Source of the DNA: M55B112 sp964539395
Lineage (GTDB): Bacteria > Bacteroidota > Bacteroidia > Bacteroidales > GCA-2748055
Direction of reading: 5' to 3'
DNA: 64,000 bases
Assembly: GCA_964539395.1 (NCBI GenBank)
Contig: CAZIIU010000011.1
Coordinates: forward strand, 1-64,000
A program made the position numbers and the translations under genes. The notes under the pieces were generated by a model. That model saw only the letters and a program-made list of their open reading frames with translations. It had not been told where the DNA came from and searched no databases. This document shows positions 55,201 to 60,262 of this stretch, one piece after another. The stretch's first letter is position 1, and each line of letters starts with the position of its first letter.

Positions 55201-56485
55201 CGTTTCCATTGGTATATGTATAGTAAATATCAAAGCTCCCTGCCGCAGCAGGATCAAATACCGCACTGTCCAGACCCAATATTGTCAGTCCGGCCCCTGA
55301 AAGAAATTCACCCCCTGACGGATTGCCCACCAGTGTGTCTGCCATTGAACCCTCGCAGTATCCTTCAGGATCAACACCAAGAATATCTGCAACCGGTAAA
55401 GCATGCACCGTTGTTACTGCTGTTACTGAATCGGTACAACCATACCCATCCGTATAGACATAAGTAAACTGAACTGCTCCCTCTGACACAGGAGAAAACA
55501 GCACACTGTCACCTCCAAGAAGCATATAGTCTGGCGACGGATTAAATACTCCACCTTCGGGCAATCCGTAAATAGTGTCCTGCGGAGCTCCTGCACAATA
55601 ACCGGCTTCAAGTGCTTCGATTGTGACCAGTGGCAAAGGATAAACGGTCGCTGTTACCTTCCCCAGGGCGAAAGAGTCTGCATCCACCTTGAAAGAAACA
55701 TGGTAATCGCCCGAAGAAAATACAGTTAGTGAATCCGAGTTTTCCCCCGGAATCTCAGCATCATTTAAATACCACTGGTAATCAGTACCTGTATCAGTAG
55801 TAGAAAGTATCACTGAGTCTCCAAAACAGAATTCAGCCGGTCCGCTCAATGAAATCTCATAGGAGCCACTCAGGAAAAAATCTCCGAACTCACTTGTTAT
55901 CAAGTCCTCATAACCCAGAATACAATCTACACAATTCAAATCGTCATAACTACTTCCGGTCTTCAGATTCGGAACCGGATCGAAAATATAGAGCTGACCA
56001 TCATTGTCAAATGCACCCTGGTTGTCGGCACCTGTCATGATCCACTCTCCGGTGACCACCATAACCCCTCCGTTTGTAACCTCTACCTGGTTTCCGGAGG
56101 TGTAATTCCCCCTGACAATCAGAATGGCGCTCGGACCAATTTCCAGATCAGCATTGTTTCCCAGTGTGAGGTCGCCGTAGATGACCAGGGTATCATAAAC
56201 ATACGGATTACCATTGTTAAAATCGAGACTGCCGAACCGGCTGACAAAACCATAGATCCGGACATCATCATTCAGATTGCTGGTACCAGGGGCAGTGCCC
56301 GATACCCAGGTACCATCCCCACTCCAGTTTCCAGTGTAATTATCGAGGGAGATATGCTGGGCCGAGAGTGACAGTGGGGCTGAAAATAGAAGAATGCCAA
56401 CCAATACCTTTAACGATATTAAAAGCCAACTGACATCTTTTCTGATGTAGGGTGCACGAAAGTATTTGTTTATCAGGTGCGTCAA
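46208..56485 (-). CDS. giant secreted repeat protein (about 3,425 residues)
   Basis: Signal peptide (about 20-43, ending LSAQ), then a beta-helical cap (about 45-205), one Ig-like and five PKD-like modules of about 75-90 residues (about 210-670, each with a YC start and a GC-x-D-(S/T) turn). Next come 18 tandem repeats of about 133 residues (about 674-3070), two SprB-type repeats (DVTCHGENDGTVNV, DESCSGVSDATITA), an Ig_7-like module and a PKD-like module. Repeats 1-9 carry GPNYNRWF with a YRGTF ending; repeats 10-18 carry GTENKNVWF with a shorter SGSFTLC ending. The fold resembles pre-peptidase-type beta sandwiches. No sorting domain; ends VVGDIVSDGRLTRR. The start is TTG: no in-frame ATG precedes the signal peptide. 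Probable adhesin or surface fibre. Confidence 0.88.
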   Translation of the reverse strand: MTHLINKYFRAPYIRKDVSWLLISLKVLVGILLFSAPLSLSAQHISLDNYTGNWSGDGTWVSGTAPGTSNLNDDVRIYGFVSRFGSLDFNNGNPYVYDTLVIYGDLTLGNNADLEIGPSAILIVRGNYTSGNQVEVTNGGVMVVTGEWIMTGADNQGAFDNDGQLYIFDPVPNLKTGSSYDDLNCVDCILGYEDLITSEFGDFFLSGSYEISLSGPAEFCFGDSVILSTTDTGTDYQWYLNDAEIPGENSDSLTVFSSGDYHVSFKVDADSFALGKVTATVYPLPLVTIEALEAGYCAGAPQDTIYGLPEGGVFNPSPDYMLLGGDSVLFSPVSEGAVQFTYVYTDGYGCTDSVTAVTTVHALPVADILGVDPEGYCEGSMADTLVGNPSGGEFLSGAGLTILGLDSAVFDPAAAGSFDIYYTYTNGNGCTDTALVTAMVHALPEVSIAGTDTFYCVGEVADTITGLPAGGTFLYSSGFSSITTDSVLFDPSADGNYNLRYVYSDVNGCIDSVDITIVVYPLPVLSVSGLLPNYCANSPIDTIEGNLAPEGLFSGDEINDLGNGTAEFTIGAPGIKDVYYTLTDINGCIDTALLQTEVFALPVVSFIGLDSLYDVSDPSATITGSPFGGIFSGPGITGDQFDPAGAGVGAHEIIYTYTDGNGCLNSDTLLTEVRDYDFMAGARIIPSIDNWCSLDAGYTTIGATADEPKPDCWNDGPAYNRWFMFQATTEEVNVVLKTGGDEGSLRRPRLALWDSTGNLLACQEYISDYEDITMGAVGIVPGEWYFISVDNDNSGGYRGTFTLCVDDQVDYDFREGAVELPHFSSWCSAEAVYTTLSASADRDAGSCWVNGPTYNRWFKFRATAGEVAIDVKTGGTEGTIRRIQVAVWDSTGNELACKRYSSDYDDVRIQYVGLTPGDWYYISVDNHQNSGYRGTFTVCLDTKVDYDFREGAIEIADPHDWCSADAAFTTFEATPDQLKGSNWNTGPNYNRWFRFRATTNEVKADLKTGGDLGSLRYGYIALWDSAGNEISSARYYSEYGDIFTSSVSLIPGDLYYISVDNYSNTGYQGTFTLCVADSIGYDFKEGAVRLPSTDGWCSENAEYTTIGATSDRLAGSNWNSGPNYNRWFSFTATSNQLTASVLTGGDFGTLRYGYIAIWDELDNEIISARYYAPYDEVRVSTVDLVPGQTYYISVDNLSNTGYRGTFTLCVDDTVDYDFREAAEELTDLDYWCSPLQAYTTIAATPDGERGTAWNSGPNFNRWFRFRATREFVKVDLLTGGDEGSLRYGYLALWDSTGNEITSARYNDDYSDITVSAPSLTPGEWYYVSVDNLSNTGYRGTFSLCITDTIDYDFKEAALEVPHTSDWCSAEAAYTTIGATPDRLPGSAWNSGPNYNRWFKFQATTSLVRAELKTGGLEGSLRYGYIAIFNENDVELASARYTSDYSDVSVGSDSLIVGNWYYIAVDHLGNLGYRGTFTLCVTDTVDYDFKMAAVEVNINGGWCSSLQAFTTIDATPDELRGSTWNSGPNYNRWFKFTAPGTIANVVVKTGGDEGSLRYPFVAIWSEEGTEVASTRYIDDYSDINTASDTLAPGQTYYVSVDNHSNPGYRGTFSLCIYDTIDYDFKSGAFEITNYDNWCSGLQEFTTVGASADELRASCWNSGPNFNRWFKFRAVSTDFTAVLRTGGSYGTLRSPLLALYDSAGNEKACSRYINDYQDIEITTDTFDLVNGDWYYIVVDNYEHTNRRGTFTLCTDDKLSYDFKDGAETITDLDNWCSDLAQFSTVTATPDESRPSCWPNGPNYNRWFRFQATTTSVSAHIRTYGAEGDVDRLMVALWDDMLNEVDCNIYQVNESDVEVSSTTLSVGNWYYISVDNYSGTGYRGTFTVCLKDQLVNDFKAGAIELSDFNGWCSADALYTNSIATADEAQGSCWTGGENRNVWFKFNPNSSNVAIVLKTGGISGSMTNPQMALWDAAGNELECTVYSGSDTLTINATSLNPGEEYFISVDDDGTSGTFSLCLDDDVIYDYPPGAYELTDISDWCSPDAGFANSTVPEDTRSGNCWTGSTFKNAWFKFLATGKEIKISVTTGGAFGSMQRQQIGLWNIMGDEVGCSVWTGNTGTVVLQSDSLTAGNWYWIGIDDDRNSGSFTICIDDETDFDYRRSAYEITDLTQWCSADEAFSNIHATADEAAGSCWTGTENKNVWFNFTAETPFAKISVKTGTVYGNMQRQQIALFNEADVEVGCAVWSGNQGTVILQTDTLTVGHSYWFSVDDDRVSSSFTICTDDSPDYDYKAGAYELTDISNWCSANEQFSNFWATADEAMGSCWGGTENKNVWFRFTASNRFINIRLRTGNVYGDMRRPQMALWRDDGTEVACAGPVINYGTLELSADTLTAGHVYYLSVDDNRTSNDFTLCIDDQPTFDYREGAVELAHDAGCSAEEAYTNYHATADQSMGSCWSGTENKNVWFKFRANTPYLTLRLKTGTVYGTMRRGQMAVWREDGMEVKCVGRIVDYGTTVMSIDTLTVDDWYYISVDDDRISGSFTLCIEDELNYDFWDGARVLSHDEGCSPDAAYTNYYATDDETMAPCWSGTENKNVWFTFQATSPFITVTLKNGNIYGSQRRGQMALWNSNKEVIQCVGPVNYEGTTVMSLDTLTVGEWYWISVDDNNRAGSFTLCIEDAVGYDYKAGAVEVPHAEWCSADAAYTNIDATNDELMGSCWSGTLNKNVWFRFLATGPEVTVSLKTGNIFGSLRRGQMAIWNENGDEMKCVGRLVDRGTTTMSIDSLTAGNWYYISVDDDYVSGSFSLCMSDKADYDYKAGAVEVQHRYGCYPETGYSNYQATDDGSQGSCWTGEDNKNVWFRFQAENEELRVRISTGTVYGSMRRQQVALWDASDNEIACATWVNNTGSVIMQTDALTVGDWYYLSVDDDRTSGSFTMCISDSVDFDYHDGALVLTDVNNYCSADGEFSNLFATADRQQGSCWTGTENKNVWFRLTAITSNLLVKVKTGTVYGSMRRQQVSVWNESGVEVGCARWTTNTGTVTLSLDTLTAGNNYYISVDDDLTSGTFTLCVQGNPLAADISGTDVTCHGENDGTVNVLARGGTQTGYGYSWTFDGVPMIETGSSLTGLGPGVYAVTVTDDGDPATTISRSFTVSEDPPLLLSMLKTDESCSGVSDATITANASGGTSTAYFYNWFRNGAPTGDVTPVITGRNAGWYRVVVTDAGATNCTITDSIEVEVTGTASVAPTAINVINNNTCQGTSKTLTVTGGSLGSGASWKWYLDAAYTVSAGPDGVTLTVDPAVTTTYYVRAEGDCNTTSGVNAVVTVEEIASPVISGDTEVCTPAEATYSVVPEAGMSYLWVVSGGTITGSDTGTEVTVSWTGTVAGTVEVTATSGSGCSAGSVESITKHATPVVGDIVSDGRLTRR
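47270..54467 (-). repeat. 18 tandem protein repeats in the giant gene
   Basis: Eighteen units of about 400 bases, each beginning near (V/I)DYDF-x-x-(G/A)A and ending with a C-(V/I)-x-D-(T/D) turn. Conserved features are WCS near position 18, CW or SNW near 40, RWF/VWF near 50, LKTGG near 65, and the W-Y-Y-I-S-V-D strand near 112. The first nine (54467 down to about 50800) and last nine units form two sequence subfamilies. Confidence 0.9.
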
Positions 56486-56854
56486 ATTCTTTACAACATT
56501 AAACCGGAACTATCTCCACAAAATATGTAGATACTTGCATGTGTTATTGGCTGTTTATACGGAAATCCTTACAAATAGTTACACCTCCCGTATTACCTAT
56601 AATCTGTCAACCAGCAAATTATATCGAAATATCCTCATTGAAGAATTAATCCTATGTGTATTTACTCCGGCAAAACAGTCCCGGATTTTGCTTTTGCTCA
56701 AAATTATCAATTTTTTGGACCACTTTTTCCCTTGATAACTAAAACTGGCTGTTAATAACTGCTTCGGGCTGAAGAAGTTTTGATCAAACAACAGTTTATC
56801 CCCATAAACGGTCAATAATACTTTATAAAATCACAAAAAATTTTGTTTATCCAG
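56486..56854. other. intergenic region upstream of the giant gene
   Basis: AT-rich, about 370 bases. A 72-codon minus-strand ORF (56597-56815) looks compositional, not coding. No TAnnTTTG element stands out. Confidence 0.4.
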
Positions 56855-56886
56855 CAAAAAAAAGGAGGCAGAAACCGCCTCCTTTC
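56855..56886 (-). terminator. rho-independent terminator of the transhydrogenase operon
   Basis: On the minus strand AAAGGAGGCGG pairs with CTGCCTCCTTT (one G-U pair) across a short T-rich loop and runs into eight Ts, about 90 bases after pntB. Confidence 0.8.
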
Positions 56887-56975
56887 TAACTTTTCTTACT
56901 ATTGAACCACTTTTCTGTAATGAAAAAACTGCAAGTATGCTCCAAATACAATTTTCAGATCATCAGAAAAATCAT

Positions 56976-58394
56976 CTACAAGCTCTTTATTTCAGTTACA
57001 AGTTTCTGCAGTGAGTCTTTAGCATTCCCGAAAAGCATCCGGGTCTTATCATCATAGAACAGGTAGTTTTCAATCGCCGCGTAACCTTTACCCATTCCGC
57101 GCTTCATCACAATGATATTCTTCGCTTCATGGGCCATGATAATGGGCATCCCGAATATCGGGCTCGATGCATCATCAAGGGCAGCAGGGTTCACCACATC
57201 ATTTGCCCCGATCACAACAACCACATCCGTACCAGGCATATCCGGATTGATCTCATCCATCTCAATCAGCTTTTCGTATGGCACATCAGCCTCAGCCAGT
57301 AACACATTCATATGTCCAGGCATCCGTCCCGCAACAGGGTGGATCGCATATTTCACCTCAACACCATTCGACTCCAGCAGTTTCTCCATCTCACTGCAGA
57401 TATGCTGCGCCTGAGCAACCGCCAGTCCATAACCGGGAACAATAACTACCTTCGATGAGTAAGCAAGAAGTACAGCTGCATCCGTCACAGACACTTCTTT
57501 GATCACACCTGCCTCACGGTCAGATGCTGCCCCACCACCACCAAAAGCTCCTATAATAACATTCAGCAGTGACCGGTTCATCGCCTTACACATGAGTAGT
57601 GTTAAAATCATTCCAGCGGCACCAACAAAAATACCGCCAAGAATCATCGCCTGGTTCTGGTAAATGAACCCTGCCATCGCGGCAGCGATCCCGGTGAGAC
57701 TGTTTAGTAGCGAGATTACCACCGGCATATCTGCGCCACCGATCGGCATCACAAACGAGACACCATAGATCAATGCAAGTGCAAGCAGCGCATACACCAG
57801 CAACTGCTGTTTCTCAATTGGCGCCCCGGTAACCGTCAGCAGTGCAACGCCACCAATCACTGCTATCAAAAACAGCAGATTAACGTAACTTAGCCATCTG
57901 CCAAAAATATCTCCAATGTTACCATTCAGTTTCCCATAAGCAATTACACTTCCTGTGAAAGCTATACTACCTATCACCAGTCCGAGCAGTGTAACAAGGG
58001 TCGACTGGTTGGACGGATTGGAAAACTCAATAAGGGCAACAAGGGCCGAAGCAGCACCGCCACTGGCATTGAAAAGCGAAACCAGCTGTGGCATAGCGGT
58101 CATCTTCACTTTCCTGGCAACGACCGCTCCAACCACAGAACCGACTGCAATGGCAGCCAGAACTATTATCAGGTTACCGGTTTTAACGGTTACCAGCGGT
58201 TCTCCTTCACGATGGAGAAACAAAGTTGTGATCATAGCCAGTAACATCCCGGCCGCAGCCCAAAGGTTCCCACGCCTGGCCGTTTCCGGATGACTCAATA
58301 GTTTAAGTCCGATTACAAAAAATACTGCTGCAAGGAGATAACTGAATTCCAGAATAATATCTCCTTTGGTTAGGGTATCCGTTATTGTACTCAT
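56976..58394 (-). CDS. pntB: NAD(P) transhydrogenase subunit beta
   Basis: 472 residues. About nine membrane helices (residues 10-270, including VGSVVGAVVARKVKMTAMPQL) form the proton channel. The C-terminal dIII domain binds NADP(H): VPGYGLAVAQAQH, HPVAGRMPGHMNVLLAEADVP, VVVIGANDVVNPAA, and KRGMGKGYAAIENYLFY. With PntAA and PntAB it couples proton movement to hydride transfer between NADH and NADP+. Last gene of the operon, 12 bases after pntAB. Confidence 0.97.
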   Translation of the reverse strand: MSTITDTLTKGDIILEFSYLLAAVFFVIGLKLLSHPETARRGNLWAAAGMLLAMITTLFLHREGEPLVTVKTGNLIIVLAAIAVGSVVGAVVARKVKMTAMPQLVSLFNASGGAASALVALIEFSNPSNQSTLVTLLGLVIGSIAFTGSVIAYGKLNGNIGDIFGRWLSYVNLLFLIAVIGGVALLTVTGAPIEKQQLLVYALLALALIYGVSFVMPIGGADMPVVISLLNSLTGIAAAMAGFIYQNQAMILGGIFVGAAGMILTLLMCKAMNRSLLNVIIGAFGGGGAASDREAGVIKEVSVTDAAVLLAYSSKVVIVPGYGLAVAQAQHICSEMEKLLESNGVEVKYAIHPVAGRMPGHMNVLLAEADVPYEKLIEMDEINPDMPGTDVVVVIGANDVVNPAALDDASSPIFGMPIIMAHEAKNIIVMKRGMGKGYAAIENYLFYDDKTRMLFGNAKDSLQKLVTEIKSL

Positions 58395-58406
58395 AATTCT
58401 CTCAGC

Positions 58407-58736
58407 TTACTTTTTTTTCTTTTTAAACATCTCTAACATCCGGTCGGTAACCACAAACCCGCCAACCACGTTCAAAGTCCCAAAAAACAGGGCAAAAATG
58501 CCGAGGATCAGGTTAAGCAGGTTCGATCCCTCTTTCAGATTTTCGAGATCGGCATGGCCAACCAGGATAATACCCCCGATAATGATCACACCACTGATCG
58601 CATTGGCACCCGACATAAGTGGTGTATGTAAAACAGACGGAACATTTGAGATCACCTCAATGCCGAGAAAAATCGTCAGAGCAATAATAAATATCGCCTC
58701 CTTGTTCATGTAAAAAAACTCCAGTATTGCGTCCAT
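58407..58736 (-). CDS. pntAB: NAD(P) transhydrogenase subunit alpha part 2
   Basis: 109 residues with three to four hydrophobic helices (IFIIALTIFLGIEVISNVPS, ANAISGVIIIGGIILVG, ILGIFALFFGTLNVVGGF). This is the membrane part of the alpha subunit encoded separately, the three-subunit arrangement of alphaproteobacteria and Bacteroidota rather than the fused E. coli PntA. It sits between pntAA and pntB with 12-base gaps. Confidence 0.95.
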   Translation of the reverse strand: MDAILEFFYMNKEAIFIIALTIFLGIEVISNVPSVLHTPLMSGANAISGVIIIGGIILVGHADLENLKEGSNLLNLILGIFALFFGTLNVVGGFVVTDRMLEMFKKKKK

Positions 58737-58748
58737 AATATAAAATGA

Positions 58749-59876
58749 TTACAGGTTCATAAATTCCTTAACTCGCTCATGCCGTATCTCATTTTCATAC
58801 GTTACCAGCGTTCCGCTCACCAGGTCATCCTCCCAGTTCAGGTTCATCCCACCCTCCTCATCGATGATAAGTTTTAAAAAGTTCAGCACGTTCTTACCAA
58901 ACATCTGGCTTGCATGTTTTGGCATGGTCGAGGGATAGTTCGATTCTCCCACGATCGTTACATTATCCGCAACAATCACCTCGTTGTCCTTTGTCAGCTC
59001 ACAATTCCCCCCCGATGATGCAGCCAGGTCAATAATCACCGAACCGGGCGCCATCGACTTTACTGTATCCTTCGTAACAAGCAGCGGTGCCTTCCTGCCC
59101 GGAATCTGGGCCGTGCAGATCACAATATCCGCCTTTGTACAATGCTCCTGCACCATCCGACGCTGACGCTCCTTGAACTCCTCTGTCTGCTCCACGGCAT
59201 AGCCGCCTGCCGATATATCATCAACCGCACCTTCAACCTCAATAAATTTCGCGCCCAGGCTCTGTACCTCTTCCTTCACGGCTGAACGCACATCGAACGC
59301 CTCTACCACTGCTCCAAGTTTCCTGGCTGTTGCTATAGCCTGTAGTCCGGCAACACCTGCACCCAGCACAAGTACTTTAGATGGTTTGATCGTTCCGGCT
59401 GCCGACATGAACATCATCAGGAAACCAGGTAACCTGAAAGCTGCATCAAGCACAGCTTTATATCCAGCCACTGTTGCCTGAGAAGAAAGTATATCCATCG
59501 CCTGCGCCCTCGTGGTACGCGGAATCACATCCAGACTAAACAATGTGATACCAGCATCTGCACAGGCCTTTACCAGTTCATGATTTACCAGTGGATTCAC
59601 CCCCGCAACCAGTACCTTACCCTTACCCAGCTTTGAAATTTCAGTTATTGTAGGACCGTTCACCATGACAAGTAGATCAGATTCCCTGATCACATCGGCA
59701 CGGGAGGCAATTCCTGCACCTGCCTCCTCATAAAGGAGATCAGGAACCGATGCAGCTGAGCCTGCACCTTTTTCCACCAATACTGAAACCTTTTGTGCTG
59801 CAAGCGAACTTATACTGTCTGGAAGCATGGCAACCCTGTTTTCGCCCGCAGACTCTTTGAGAATTCCAATTTTCAT
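58749..59876 (-). CDS. pntAA: NAD(P) transhydrogenase subunit alpha part 1
   Basis: 375 residues, the soluble NAD(H)-binding dI domain, homologous to alanine dehydrogenase. Motifs: the N-terminal KIGILKESAGENRVAMLPDS, the Rossmann motif VLVLGAGVAGLQAIATARKLG with FDVRSAVKEEVQSLGA, and the mobile-loop region near GGYAVEQTEEF. First gene of the pntAA-pntAB-pntB operon, divergent from sucA. Confidence 0.96.
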   Translation of the reverse strand: MKIGILKESAGENRVAMLPDSISSLAAQKVSVLVEKGAGSAASVPDLLYEEAGAGIASRADVIRESDLLVMVNGPTITEISKLGKGKVLVAGVNPLVNHELVKACADAGITLFSLDVIPRTTRAQAMDILSSQATVAGYKAVLDAAFRLPGFLMMFMSAAGTIKPSKVLVLGAGVAGLQAIATARKLGAVVEAFDVRSAVKEEVQSLGAKFIEVEGAVDDISAGGYAVEQTEEFKERQRRMVQEHCTKADIVICTAQIPGRKAPLLVTKDTVKSMAPGSVIIDLAASSGGNCELTKDNEVIVADNVTIVGESNYPSTMPKHASQMFGKNVLNFLKLIIDEEGGMNLNWEDDLVSGTLVTYENEIRHERVKEFMNL

Positions 59877-60224
59877 ATATTTAAGCGTTTAGAATTGATT
59901 TTTTATCTGTGACTTACCTTCCAGCATCTATTGCAACCAAAAGCCAGAAGGTTCTTAAATCCAAACGAATGCAACAACCAGAAATCATTTGAAGGTTGAT
60001 ACCTGTCGCAATAAGGAACCAATATTTCAAACAGCTGATCAAAGAATAACAACAATATGATATTCTTATTTTCCAGCGAAAATAATAATAAAAACCATTC
60101 CGGCCATATGTTAATAAAAACCAAACCTCTCTCAATTCAAACAAAAGCGGTTCTAAATGTGTTATTTCCCTTGATACATCGCTGTAATAAGAGAATGATA
60201 TAAAAATCATTATATAAAAATAAA
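59877..60224. other. intergenic region between pntAA and sucA
   Basis: About 350 bases, AT-rich, holding divergent promoters. Two overlapping minus-strand ORFs of 73 and 98 codons are rich in Phe/Leu/Ile/Tyr as expected from AT-rich noise. I see no gene and no Rex-like site. Confidence 0.45.
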
Positions 60225-60232
60225 TACCTTTG
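60225..60232 (+). promoter_or_regulatory. candidate -7 element of sucA
   Basis: TACCTTTG, identical to the rpsO -7 element and an exact TAnnTTTG match, 30 bases before the sucA ATG. The -33 region has no TTG. A GAGGAGG purine stretch just after it may serve as an upstream SD-like site. Confidence 0.5.
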
Positions 60233-60262
60233 AGGAGGGTAATTTAAATCACCCTGGCATTT

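Noticed and set aside
59903..60210. two overlapping minus-strand ORFs between pntAA and sucA
   Set aside because: AT-rich compositional ORFs in competing frames; no conserved feature.
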